Part shown: in pieces, positions 47,401 to 59,562 of the stretch
Numbering within the stretch: position 1 is the first letter of the stretch
Layout of the letters: each line of letters opens with the position of its first letter
From: Branchiostoma floridae
Taxonomy: Eukaryota; Chordata; Leptocardii; Amphioxiformes; Branchiostomatidae
DNA length: 64,000 nt
NCBI RefSeq assembly: GCF_000003815.2
Contig: NC_049988.1
Location: forward strand, 1,513,150-1,577,149
Direction: 5' to 3'
The notes under the pieces: generated by a model
The model's database searches: none
Told to the model about the DNA's origin: nothing
Seen by the model: only the letters and a program-made list of their open reading frames with translations
Translations under genes and position numbers: made by a program

Positions 47401-49285
47401 ACACGGTGAGTTTGTCAAAGGGGAGCTGTATTGCGCGATTATCCGCTAAGTTTGCTTCTGCTCGGTCTAAAAAAACTTAGGGTTGAGGCGGCACCAAGGA
47501 TGACGGGAAATACTCGCGCTAAGGATGACGGGAGCATCTGACGAGGTACTTCCGGATAGGCGGTACACGGCGCACTCAATGTTACCGCGGCAGACAGCGC
47601 GCGCGGCAGGGTTCCTGTTACTGAACAAAAACTCATTGGCCTACCGCCCATGGTTATGATCGAATATGAATCTTGAAATCAGTGCCCACAGGTAGACTGA
47701 CAGGAAGGTCACATTGTCATAATGGTCTTTTGATGTGATGAATCATTTGATAGAAAAGAAAAATGAAACTGCAGTATGTGAAATGCACTAAAGACTTCTT
47801 GTTAACCTTAGAAAAACAAGCCGTTGTAAATATGAATTCATGTAAACAAGATGAAGCTTTGTTCTTCTAGCTTTGGTATAGTGTTAAAAGTCATAACTAG
47901 AAAACATCACCTTATTACTACTGGTATCTTCCATATATTTCGGAAGCACTCTGCGCATGTAAATGTTTTAGCGCACTGCGTGATTATACCTCAAATACGT
48001 ATGACAGGTATATCTTGTATGGGTTCTCCAGATAAAGGCTATGTGGGTCCGGTAAGTGATTAAATAATTATAGGGTGTGTTCAATGTTCCGTTACATAAC
48101 ATAGCAGAGATGCCACCATTAGTGTCATTGTCGGCCCTCTCCTACATTGAGAGATTGTCTTTAAAAATTATGGATAAAAGTATATTGTATAGATTCAGAC
48201 TGACATTAAAGGTCATTGGTTAATAACAAATTTTATCACATATAAAAGACGCCAACATTTGCCTTACACTGAATGAAACGTAGTATCAGTAAAACAAGGA
48301 AAATCATGTAGCAAAAGTTTGATAAGGGCAGTAATACGTTAATCAGGTGCTAATTTAAATAATCAATAAAAAATAAAAAGCTAGTTACTGTAATGCCGAG
48401 TAAAACCTATTTCAGGACACTTGCTAAACTCATGTAGGTTAGGAAAGCAAACAGATGTACAAATGTATGCCAAGTAAACAGATCGTGTAAACATCAATAA
48501 GGTTGTAAAATATCGCTGCATTGCATCGTTGTGTAGGATCATTTTTTTTGGTCAATTTCAAACAACAATCATCCGCGTCCAGATTATAACAATCAAAACA
48601 GCCTGCATGTTAACCGCCTAAAGTAACTGAGCAAGCCTGTGTGGATTGACGAATACATCTTGCGTTTTTATATTTTTGACCACAAAACTTTAGCTTGAGC
48701 CGTTTTTGCGTAACATGAAGTAGACACGGGCCCAGTAAGCCACTCCCAATATGAATAGAGATAGTATTATGATATACTATTTGATTTGTCTGCTGCAAAA
48801 GAAACTGATAACATTGTGGGCGTACAGAACTGATCAAGTTGACTTGTCTTTTTTTTTCTTCTGAATAACGACGAAGGTGCAGATTTCATAACTATATTCA
48901 TTTCATACAATTGGTCTGCCGAAAGAATTTGGGTTTATATTCATTCTTAAAGTTTCGGTTGAAGTACATTGTCTTAGCTTACTTCAAGTAGAGATTCAAG
49001 TGATATGATTTAATGATAGCTGTTATCAGAGCAGTCAGAATAACAAGTCATATTTGAATCACTTTATGACGGCAGCAACTATAAAACGATATTAGCCGAA
49101 AGGCTTTGGTTGTGGGAATATGATTTTCATAACTCGAGAATGCAGTGATATGAAAACAAACACGGCTCTCTTCTGCATAATAAGACAAAGTAAAACTCGT
49201 TCTAAGTTATGGTACCGTCTAAGTTATGGGACCCTCCGTTAAATATACTGTTTTTGCTCTGCAAGCTCTGTTTCCTCTTCTCCAA
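44436..49285. other. Intergenic, no gene recognised
   Basis: AT-rich and largely unique-looking. Donor-like GTAAGT at 48053 follows a short open stretch, but no partner exon was found. A GC-rich patch at ~47500-47640 (GCGCGCGGCAGG) might be promoter-like; there is no further support. Confidence 0.45.
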
Positions 49286-49370
49286 ACAAATAAGGTCAAT
49301 GACCTGGACCAGACAGATGTCACTATGGTCACTAAGTAAGCAGACACCATGTGGTGTTCGGTTACATAAT

Positions 49371-49710
49371 CATGGCCTGAAATACTTTTTTTCTGCATTC
49401 CTGCACTGGTGCAGAAACACTGAAAACCACCTGCACCAGACAAATTTTACCTGCACCACTCTGAACTGAGAAAGTATGGATCATACTAAAATTGTTCAGG
49501 AACCATTGCTATTTTTTCTTCTATACTTTATAGGTGGTAACAGTCAATGCAACTAATAACAATCCACATACACCTACATCATATGACATTTATGTAGAAA
49601 ACCCAGTACATGGACCAGTGCAGGTTAGGTGCAGGTAGACACCAGAATACCTGCACAGCTCCAATTTTACCTGCACTAACCTGCATATGCAGGTGGTATT
49701 TCGAGCCCTG
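49371..49710. mobile_element. MITE inserted inside a dispersed repeat
   Basis: Ends are inverted (CATGGCCTGAAATAC at left; complement of the right end CAGGGCTCGAAATAC). The interior is rich in CCTGCAC/TGCAGGT. The ATAAT at each side (49366-49370 and 49711-49715) looks like the target duplication. Flanks resemble the GGTTACAT...GTAGCAAAT string of the repeat copies at 2726 and 22892. The CAGGGCTCGAAATA end resembles hAT termini, but the duplication seen is 5 rather than 8 bp. Confidence 0.6.
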
Positions 49711-50183
49711 ATAATGTAGCAAATGGCTTACAGTTAGCTTAGCACAGACCTTGAGTGGAGGGGTTCAGTTCACTTTAATATAATTGTTTTGGAGTAAGAA
49801 TAAAACATAACTGTAGTCACTGTTTAGGCCATGTGAAAATGTGAATCTGTGAAGGTAGACATTATATTTGCTTGGGAAGTTGCAAATGTCGTGTTTCTAG
49901 TTTTCATAACTTTGTGTTATGTTGCACTCGCCCTTAGAATAGATACATATATTTTGAAGTCTTGTAATTTCAAAACACTGAAATTATAGAGTTTCCTAGT
50001 TGATGATGGAAATTTCCATAATTCATATCTAGCAATGTTCTTCTCTTTCTAAATTCTAAATGTTGTATCTTTAAATAGTCATGGAAGGCTTTAGGTATGT
50101 AATATTTATTACAAAACTTTTGTCATGATTTGAATGATTATCATCTAATAGATTTAATTACGTCAATCATCGGGTGACCTGAA

Positions 50184-50314
50184 GCCCGTCAGATTAACCA
50201 ACGACATGCCCAGGCCTCAGCCATCCTGCAGTCCCTATGGAAACCACTCTGGCGACATCGTCACATCTCCCTACAGACCTAACAACAAGTCTACAACTCC
50301 TCTGTTATGTCAGT
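50184..50314 (+). pseudogene. Non-LTR retrotransposon C-terminal fragment
   Basis: One frame reads INQRHAQASAILQSLWKPLW, then HRHISLQT, a stop, QQVYNSSVMSV, typical of the region after the RT thumb in non-LTR elements. Short, with an internal stop. Confidence 0.45.
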
Positions 50315-50404
50315 GAGTACTCATCATAAACTTTCTCCATACCATTCAGATGTTTTGTAAGGGAAACATTTTTTTAGGGAAACAATGAAATTTGACGTGT
50401 GTGT

Positions 50405-50443
50405 AGATGTCATCCATATAATCCAGTCAACCTGGCCTTATAT
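50405..50443. repeat. Harbinger-like MITE terminal fragment
   Basis: GATGTCATCCATATAATCCA and CAACCTGGCC followed by TTA match the right end of the element at 8981-9838. No matching left end nearby. Confidence 0.5.
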
Positions 50444-51001
50444 CCCCCAGCTGTACAATGGAGGATCCACCTGTCTTCATTTTGGCACATTAGTTTTGCA
50501 AGCCTATTCCCAAAGGACCTAAAAATTCAGGTACTAACAGATGGAAAATCATATCATGTGGTGACACTTTTCTGCCTTAAGTCCTCACTGCACATTTTAT
50601 ATTTGTTACGGGCAAATTGTTTACGCGCATGTGCAAATCTTTCATGCGCAGATAACCTGTTCCCATTTTTTTCTGACATAGGCCAAACTGTCTTGATTTT
50701 ATGGATGGCATGGGCATGCACATTACTAATTTTGCTTGTTAAAAAAAAAAAAGTGCTTTTAAAAAAGCTGGCATTTTGCCAAGGTTTGCGTGTGTGAATG
50801 TTTTTTTTTCTAGTTATTAGAATGTCATATAAATAGAACCGAATAAAAAACCTGATATGGGCGCATGGAGAGATTCACAAATATGCAAATGAGTTATGTC
50901 TTGGAATATGAAAATGAATATGTTTCGTGAAACTTTTTGTTATCCAGTATGCAGTTATTTTCGAGAAAATCAGTTTGTTCTTGTGTAATTCTGTGATATA
51001 G

Positions 51002-54000
51002 ATGTTGTATGGGCATTTTATGGAATGTTAGAAAGAAACATATACGCAGAGTATCGCACGTCTCACGGTTCGTTCATTCAAACATCCCAACTGCGGAAAA
51101 ATGCAGTAGAACAGATGCAAAGGTGAGTTTTAATGTTCTGTACAAAAGTATTGTTCATTAGTATTTTAAGGCCATACCAATTTAATTTGTTGGTTCTCGG
51201 ATTTTTTCAGAAAAAAGTTGAAGCGACAGGGCGAAAAAAAAAAAAACTTGGAACAACTCTGGGTTCAGTCAGGTCCAAAGTTTCAGGTTCGTAATTCCAG
51301 ACTTGAACCAATGGTATATAATGATAATAATAGTAATCTGGTGTATACATGTATGTGTGGTAGATCCAGTTACACTTACATGCAAAATTTGCATTTTGTC
51401 ATACACTTTACGTGGAATTTTAGCAATACAAATGGAAAATTATGTGCAATCAGTATTGCTTAAGTATTCACAGTAATATTGCTGTAATAATGCTTAGTAA
51501 TAAAGACAAAAACATAGAGTATTTCAACACACACAACTTTTAAAAACCTTTAAGAAGGTTGAAAAACTTCTTCAGCATAGTATAATGTCTAATGTAGCAA
51601 CAAGAACAATAAATTGACTTAATTTCACCCCAAAGAATAGATAGTGCCTGAAACATCATTGTATTCTCTTTGTGAAAGCTGCAGTTTGAATAAAAATCGC
51701 TTGAGGGCGTTAGTGTACTCATTCCATATTAATGAAGCCATTTCCAAATATGGCAGCATTGGCCAAGCCATTTCCAAATTTGGCAGCATTGGCCAAGCCA
51801 TTTCCAAATATGGCAGCTGCCATTTTGTTTGTCCCACTGCAACATTTTCGTCTTTTTCAAGCACAAATTTAACGATCTATGGGTGCTTTTCGATGATTTA
51901 CAACATAAAGGAGAACATAAGCAGGTGATAGTTATTTTGCAAGTCCAGTACTAGTTTCAGAAGTTCTTTTATTTTCAACTAAACCAAAGTTTGTTTCAAG
52001 TCAAGTTTCAAGTTCAAACTTTTCTCAATATCATGCACAGTCCTTGGAGCCATAGACCTTCTAAATGTACTTCTTTGATTGTTCTTGTCAATATATTACA
52101 TAATGATTACTTCAGCTGAGTCTGCTAAGAATTGAACAAGACAACTGATGTTCTGTGTTCACTGTGTTCTTTGGTTCAATTCGCTATATAGTCCAGTGAT
52201 TTAGAAGCATCCTGTGGTGTACAGATTTTTGCTGGATTTTTTTTCACCTTCTCGCATTAGATTCAGCGTCTCCAGAAGGTGTCATCTATAGGATTAAGTC
52301 AGTGTGACCATATGTGTGCCAAAATGTATGAAGAGAACAAAATGAGCAGCTGGCTTTAGGAAAAATATTAGTCTTAAAATATTCTTTCCCTGAAACTTGA
52401 AGAAAGTTGGTAAGGTGTGAGTAAAAGGGCACACAGTCACTTTCCCCTCAGAGGGTCAGACGTTGTGTTCATGTTGATCTTCCAGTTCTGAAGTTTGTTT
52501 CTATATATATGAACAAACTGAATTCGGTAATTACTAATGAATTATAGAAAGCTGTTATTTGTATGTATTTATTACTCCAGGAATAAGGGTCACCATCTGA
52601 AGGAGTATTAAGATTGGTTGGGTTACCACTGTTAACAGCTGTTTCTCTATGTTCCATTTGCTGCTTTTATGTATTTTGGCATGTCGTCTGCTGGTCATAG
52701 CTGCATGATGATGCATATGTTGTTGTTGTTGCCTCCATGAAGATAGAGGTATTCTTGCCATACTATATTCACTCTGGAAGTTAATATATCTCAAGAACTG
52801 CAGAAAGGTTTGCAATGGTTTTCGGTAGGTGGGTAGGTATGGGATGGTGATGGTGCAGGTCTATTTTGGGCCTTTTGGTGGTTGACCTTGGTACTGCAGC
52901 AGCACGTTTTGTGTCAAATTTTTGAACCTGGACTTGCCACATGGTGTTGATTCTTATCTGGTCTTATAAGTCTAATGTGTATCAGTAGATGCTTATTTGG
53001 TGCTAATTCAGCCTTCTAGCTGTTTGCTTTGGATCTACAGGGTTGTTTGTTTTGTAGATTTTTATGTGCCTGGAGATTATCTTAAGATATGTCTGGATGT
53101 GTTGCGATGATATTTCTAACTTGGTTAGGTGTTCTGATCTTGGTGATGCACTTTTTGGCCTCCTGGTGGCTGACTATGGTACTTCTAAAGGTGTTTTATT
53201 TTTGTGTTTTAAGTAAACTTTTGTGAAGAACCTCAGGATGTATTGCAATGATTTATGAGTTGCTAAATAATTCTTGTGCTCTGGAAGAAGTTTTGGCCTC
53301 TAAGCGTCTAGTTTTGGAATCGAGGGGGCATTTTTGTCAAAAACGTCCAAGGAGTATAACTCAAGAAAGGAATATTGGCTTGTCATGATTTTTGGTATGT
53401 AGGTACGTTAGACAAAGATGTACAAAATGAAATATAAATTATGCAAGATAGGGGAAAATTTAATTAGTTTAAAGCTTTATTAATGAGGATATTCTGTGAT
53501 GCCATTGTGTCTCATTATATTAGTTTGACTCTGAGGCATTACATTGAATTGTGCATGTGAAGGCCACAGGGCACCAGGGATGTCTCAATTGTTAATTAGT
53601 ACCCTGGCCATATCATATGTGCCAGCTCAGAGTTGTGTCATGATGGGGTCAGCTAATACAGAGGAGGTAATCTCCAAGAAGATGTGAGGCAGTAATCTCC
53701 TAGCAAATGTTAGGAGGTAATTTCCACATAATGTCCAAGCAGATGTTCGGAGGTAATCTCCAAGCAGATGTGAGGTTATCTCCAAGCAGATGTAAGGAAG
53801 TAATCTCCTAGCAAATGTTAGAAGGTAATTTCCACATAATGTCCAAGCAGATGTTAGGAGGTAATCTCCAAGCAGATGTGAGGTTATCTCCAAGCAGATG
53901 TGAGAAAGTAATCTTCATGCGGATGTTAGGAGATAATATCCACATAATGTCCAAGCAGATGTTAGGAGATAATGTTCAAACAGATGTTAGGAGGTAATCT

Positions 54001-55568
54001 TCAAGCAGATTATTTATTGTGTTGCTGGAGGGATTGTGATGGTTTTTGGTAGGTGGGTGTTTGTTGAACTTGGTGGTGAAACAACATGTTTTGTATTGTA
54101 TCTTTGAATCTGGACTTGCTATAATGTTGATTTAAAGTGATGGGACTACAGCACGTGTGTCTTGAGCACACCATGATACTCAGTGCAATGTGTAGCATGT
54201 ACATCTAAGAGTTAAAAACAGATAAGGGGGTAGCTGGCTAGCAGATAAGGGAGTACAAAACACTTACTAATAACAATATTCTCACCCTGATGAACAACAT
54301 TCATTCTTTAAAGTTAACTCTTACCAACATTGCTCTTCCTTCCTTCTTTCATAAACTATTTATTATCCATGTCACACCCCAAAACCCAGCCATAACCCCC
54401 CCCCCCCCCACACACACACACACCCTCAAACACTGAATATTTCCTGGAGATATAATTATAAGGTCTACGAACACTTGTCTGGGGTTTTGTCTTCGCACCT
54501 ATATATAAATCGAGATCCTTTTGATGGATCAGTCTGACATTTGACAAACACCTCAGCCACATCTACTGCAAAAACTGTCTATAACTACTTCATGGAGGAT
54601 TGTGTGCTACAGACTTTTGTTGTGTATAGAACAATCAGCATGTTTTCTTGTTTGTATTTCTTTTCTGTTGTATTGAAGTTTTTCAACTGTAGTACAACAC
54701 AAATTATTCTCACCTCGATTTTTCAGTCGCACTTCCGTCGACCTTCTTCAGGAGTGACGATTCAGTTACGAATCATAAAAGTCTTTTCTGTTGTGTTGAG
54801 CACGAAAACTGGAACTTCTTAATAATATGTGTTGTTTATATTTGCATGATATGTTGTTTGTTGCAGATGGAAAGAAAAAAGCCAGTCCAAGTCATTTGAA
54901 GCTCCTCAAGATGCTGGAACAGGGCAACCCTTTTGCAAGGTCAGTAACCCACAGGCAAATCTTAGTCTACTTGGCTTCTTGGTTTGAACCTTAATTTATT
55001 CATGAAAGCTCAAATCGTCCTGCTTTACATGAAGAAAGAGGCAAGCTGGAGCTGGGCATGAATTTTTATGTTCTGACCATTTCATTTATCTTTGTCCATG
55101 GAGCCAGAAAGAATTTTTTGGATAAAGAAAAGGAAAATTCTACAGGACTGGTTGAAAATTCTGTATTGTGAATCTGGGGAAGTAAAATGAAGAAGGATGA
55201 CATCAGTGCATGCATTGAATACTCTCTGATGAAAGGAAACCTCCGACAAAGTATTGTTGTTAGTGGATGTGATGAGTGTTCACATGTTCCGTTTGCCGCA
55301 TTCGTATGTAGTTAGGAATGTCGTGTGCACTCAGTCGCGCGATGATGCACTTTTTTACGCGGTACCTGTTGTTACATAATCGATGTAATAATTTTAGATA
55401 TCACCCATACCTTCCTAGTATTGTGGAACAGGCCATGTGGTTTTTAGGTTTAGTAGGTAACTTATCTCCAAGCAGATATGGGGGTTTATGTAATGTCTAA
55501 TGTGCAGAACAGCTGTCGCAATAGAGAAATCCCGATGTTTGTCTCTGGCTTCCTGGAACATTGCATGG
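51002..55568 (+). CDS. Partial gene of unknown function (three phase-compatible exons)
   Basis: Candidate exons 51002-51122, 54867-54939 and 55508-55568 each lie between AG and GT (donors GTGAGT, GTCAGT and GTCAGT). They chain without stops: enter phase 1, exit 2; enter 2, exit 0; enter 0, exit 1. The joined ~85 residues read VVWAFYGMLERNIY, SHGSFIQTSQLRKNAVEQMQ, then WKEKSQSKSFEAPQDAG, then IPMFVSGFLEHC. The composition looks like a soluble, partly helical protein. I do not recognise the family, and no first or last exon was found. The introns hold minisatellites and repeats. Phase agreement is the main support; chance remains possible. Confidence 0.4.
51740..51825. repeat. 30-bp tandem repeat
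   Basis: About three head-to-tail copies of a 30-bp unit containing CCATTTCCAAATATGGCAGC and ATTGGCCAAG. Confidence 0.8.
52670..53640. repeat. Degenerate repeat region
   Basis: Phrases such as AATGGTTTTCGGTAGGTGGG, TTTGAACCTGGACTTGC and GGTGGTTGACCTTGGTAC recur in altered form downstream (54030-54125) and within the block. No coding exon seen. Confidence 0.4.
53640..54012. repeat. Minisatellite based on CAAGCAGATGTTAGGAGGTAATCT
   Basis: Over a dozen variable units of roughly 20-30 bp containing AGCAGATGT and GTAATCTCC. A stray unit lies at ~55463 (ATCTCCAAGCAGATATG). Confidence 0.8.
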
Positions 55569-55691
55569 GTCAGTGCCAGTGTTATGATAAACTATACTTG
55601 ACCTGGTAAGCTACCAGTAATATAAGGGCTTCATTTCTTTCCTGTTTGTCACTATTTGTCTGTCTGTGACTGTACATATCATCTGCATAAG

Positions 55692-55800
55692 GCCATGTTG
55701 ATTTGATTATATGGAGGACATCTGCGCTCGCACCAATTTCGGCCATTTCGAAACAAAAAAAATGTTTTCGACTACACAATAAATTGTGCAAAGCAGCTGT
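55692..55800. repeat. Harbinger-like MITE left-end fragment
   Basis: TAA followed by GGCCATGTTGATTTGATTAT, then CTACACAATAAATTGTGCAA, matches the left ~110 bp of the 8981 element. The right end is missing; it runs into the 152-bp array. Confidence 0.6.
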
Positions 55801-56290
55801 AAACAAGGGAGCAGTTTCACAGGGACTGCCTTACCCAAGACAAAAGGAGAGCGAAGCATTGTATGTGCAGAAGTAAGCATGGAGCTTACTCTCTCTCCAG
55901 GCATACCGGCTGTTTCCCTATGACGGCATTGGTCTCGCCTTACATGGGGGACATTGCTAACAAGGGAGCAGTTAGGACTGCCTTACACAAGACAAAAGGA
56001 GAGCGAAGCATTGTATGTGCAGAAGTAAGCATGGAGCTTACTCTCTCTCCAGGCACACCGGCTGTTTCCCTATGACGGCATTGGTCTCGCCTTACATGGG
56101 GGACATTGCTAACAAGGGAGCAGTTAGGACTGCCTTACACAAGACAAAAGGAGAGCGAAAGATTGTATGTGCAGAAGTAAGCATGGAGCTTACTCTCTCT
56201 CCAGGCATACCGGCTGTTTCCCTATGACGGCATTGGTCTCGCCTTCCATGGGGGACATTGCTAACAAGGGACCAGTTTCACAGGGACTGC
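55800..56290. repeat. 152-bp tandem repeat, about three units
   Basis: GTATGTGCAGAAGTAAGC begins at 55861, 56013 and 56165, exactly 152 bp apart. Units contain GGCTGTTTCCCTATGACGGC and GACATTGCTAACAAGGGA. The similar 70-residue frames that result are not considered coding. Confidence 0.85.
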
Positions 56291-57149
56291 CTGACACCAA
56301 AGTGTGAAGCATTATATATGCAAAGTAAGCAATATATTGTGGCTTGCTGAAGTTACATGAAAGTGATCCATGTTAGGTATGAATATTGGCAATCAGACAT
56401 AGAAATTGGAGCATTGCCTTTTTTTTGATACAACATTATTGTATTCTCAGTTTGGCGTTAGGAGATAATCAACTTATTGAATAAATGCAACTGTGGACCT
56501 TATTTGCATAATTAATGGTAACATAATATGTCAGTAGTAAAGAATGAAAACATTTTGTGAATGTTTGTTGTCAAGGAACTTTAGTTAAAACATGAAACTT
56601 AATAGTTTTCCATCTGTTGGAAGGTAAATGGTTTTGACAATCCATTGAATTTCAAGATTTTGAATTTCTCTTATCTGTGGCTGCCTATGTCTTCAAGCTT
56701 TGTCAGCTGTTAATTTTGTCGAGGATTAGCATTATCCTTGGAAGCAAAGAAACAGCGATAACATCAGTATGTTGTGCAAATACTTAAATGTGTAATATTT
56801 TGGGTTTGGTTATTGTATATGTTGATTTATAATGTATTTCCTTCAATAGTGTTACACAACACCTTTTAGGAATTGTGTTTTCCACTGTATTGACTGGCCA
56901 ATCATTCTGTATCTTGCAATTTGTCAACTTCATCAGCATTGGTCATCTATGTTCACCATGTGCAATTTGTTTGATGATTTAATCCAATGCTCAATCTTAC
57001 CATATTTTGCCATTTGTCAACTATATCATCTTTTGTCATCTATATACATCATGTACAGGTAGATGATTTTGTCCTTACATGTAGTTCCATCACATGTTAT
57101 TCCTTTTTAAAGTTTAAAATGATATAATGATGTGTTCTTTTTCTTGCCT

Positions 57150-57735
57150 GTATGCCCCTTACTTGGGGACATGCTCTGTGCTGGTGGCGGATGTGAGCTT
57201 GCAGTCACTACCAGATCCTGTGTTGCCTGGGGTAAATTCAAGAACCTCCTGTCCAAACTTACGTCCAGGCACCTGCCTTTCAAAACCCGTGGCAAGGTGT
57301 TTGACTCCTGTGTGCGTGCAGCCATGCTCCACGGGGGTGAAACCTGGGCCCCTACTGGCTTGGATCTACAGCAGTTGTGCTTCAGTGACCGTGCCATGAT
57401 CGATGGATTTGCAGTGTCGAACCCCAGGGTGAGACTCCATCATCCAGTCTACTTTAACAAACTTGGCATCTCAGACATCACCTCAATGTTGCAGTCTCGC
57501 CGTATCAGGTGGTTTGGTCATGTAGAAAGATCAAGTGTTTGTATTAACTTAAGACCATCACCAAACTGAAAGTGTCAGGCAACAGGGTTCGTGGTAGACA
57601 GAGAAAAACTTGGATGGAGTGTGTTAGGAAGGACATGAATGTGTGCGGTCTCACAGGGATCGACCCAGAGGACAGAGCTGCATGGAAGCGTGGTGTGAAG
57701 ACCCCTGCGTCATGGACTCCAACAGCAGTATAATC
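57150..57735 (+). pseudogene. 3' fragment of a non-LTR retrotransposon RT protein
   Basis: Reads LGDMLCAGGGCELAV, CVAWGKFKNLLSKL, RAAMLHGGETWAP, then LGISDITSMLQSRRIRWFGH, the usual C-terminal region of these polyproteins. A frameshift near 57545 moves the reading into the frame with TWMECVRKDMNVCGLTGIDP and RAAWKRGVKTPASWTPTAV, then stop. 5'-truncated and inactive. It belongs to a lineage different from the 38769 and 59563 elements. Confidence 0.7.
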
Positions 57736-59562
57736 AAACAATGGATAGTGAGTGATGACTTATGACATACCGGTAACTATATACTCAAATGATGTTCAAT
57801 TTTTTTTTGTTTCTTTCACTTTTCATCACTCTGCTGTAAGTAGTTCAGTGCATTTCCGATTCCCGTTCTCTGCCAGGAAATACTAGTTTCAAGCATTTGA
57901 CATAAAATTCCCTTTCTGCATTAACACATTGTGTGTTTGAGTTGTACACTGCTTGAATGTTTATTTTGTAGAGCAGGTGATGGGAGAGGAGAAAAGGAAG
58001 ACCAAGCCTTAGGGCTGAATATTCATTCGAGGCCATTCCAGCCACGATCATACCACAGAATAATTTTTCTTGTTGATCGTTTAATTTCAGTACGAAATCT
58101 CTGAGAAGAGACAATATATTTCTACATCAGACTTTGGAATACATCACAGTACTTTCCCTATTTTTTGGCCAACTTTATTTAATTTTTTGGAGGGTTGCAT
58201 AGCTGGCAATTTAGTCAGTTTGATTTGTTCTTTTTCAATTGGAGTCTTAATATGTGTCGACCATTGTTACAGTAGTTATTGTATATACAGTGGAAGAAAT
58301 TCAATGATGGTATCCATTAAATTCCATGCCGTAACTGAAACTGAACTGAGTATGGTGTTTTACTGTGTCTGCATCTTGTGGGCGGTGGGGGTAGTTTGAT
58401 GCACCTGAACAAGTATAGTGTAAGTTTTTGCTGTTTTTACATCTTGGGGAGGGAGGTACGAGGTCGTTTGATGCACCTGAACAGAGTATGGTGTTTTACT
58501 GTTTTTACATCTTGGAAAGGGAGGTACAATGTCGTTTGATGCACCTGAACAGAGTATGGTGTAAGTTTTACTGTTTTTACATATTGGGGAGGTAGGTACG
58601 AGGTAGTTTGATTCACCTGAACAGAGTATTTTTTTTTACTGTGTTTGCATCTGGCGGAGGGAGGTACAAGGTAGTTTGATGCATCTGAACAGAGTATGAT
58701 GTTTAACTGTGTCTGCATCTCGGGAGGGAGGTACGAGGTAGTTTGATGCACCTGAACAGAGTATGGTGTTTTACTGTGTTTGCATCTTGGGAGCGGAGGT
58801 ATGAGGTAGTTTGATGCACCTGAACAGTGTAAGGTGTTTTGCTGTGTTTGCATCTTGGGAGGGGAGTAATGAGGTAGTTCATCACTCTGCTGTGATGTTT
58901 TACTGTGTTTGCATCTTGGGGAGGGAGGTACGAGGTAGTTTGATGTACCTGAACAGAGTCTGGTGGTTTACTGTGTTTGCATCTTGCGAAGGGAGGCACG
59001 AGGTAGTTTGATGCATCTGAACAGAGTATAATGTTTTACTGTGTTTGCATCTTGGGCAGGGAGGTACAAGGTAGTTTGATGCACCTGAACAGAGTAAGGT
59101 GTTTTACTGTGTTTGCATCTTGCGGACGGAGGCACGAGGTAGTTTGATGCACCTGAACAGAGTATGGTGTTTTACTGTGTTTGCATCTTGCGGACGGAGG
59201 CACGAGGTAGTTTGATGCACCTGAACAGAGTATGGTGTTTTACTGTGTTTGCATCTTGGGGAGGGAGGCACGAGGTAGTTTGATGCACCTGAACAGAGTA
59301 TGGTGTTTTACTGTGTTTGCATCTTGCGGACGGAGGCACGAGGTAGTTTGATGCACCTGAACAGAGTATGGTGTTTTACTGTGTTTGCATCTTGGGGAGG
59401 GAGGTACGAGGTAGTTTGATGCACCTGAACAGAGTATGGTGTTTTACTGTGTTTGCATCTTGGGGAGGGAGGCACGGGGTAGTTTGATGCACCTGAACAG
59501 AGTATGGTGTTTTACTGTGTTTGCATCTTGGGGAGGGAGGCACGAGGTAGTTTGATGCACCT

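Noticed and set aside
48001-48052. Possible exon before a GTAAGT donor
   Set aside because: Its exit phase does not fit the downstream candidate exon at 51002 and no other partner was found.
55863-56227. Two 70-codon ORFs of near-identical sequence
   Set aside because: They follow the 152-bp tandem repeat; frames end arbitrarily.
57127-57399. ORFs overlapping the RT fragment in other frames
   Set aside because: The retrotransposon reading frame explains the sequence.
58437-58999. Minus-strand ORFs with repeated VQVHQTTSYLPP
   Set aside because: Translation of the 68-bp satellite; unit length is not divisible by three and frames change unit by unit.
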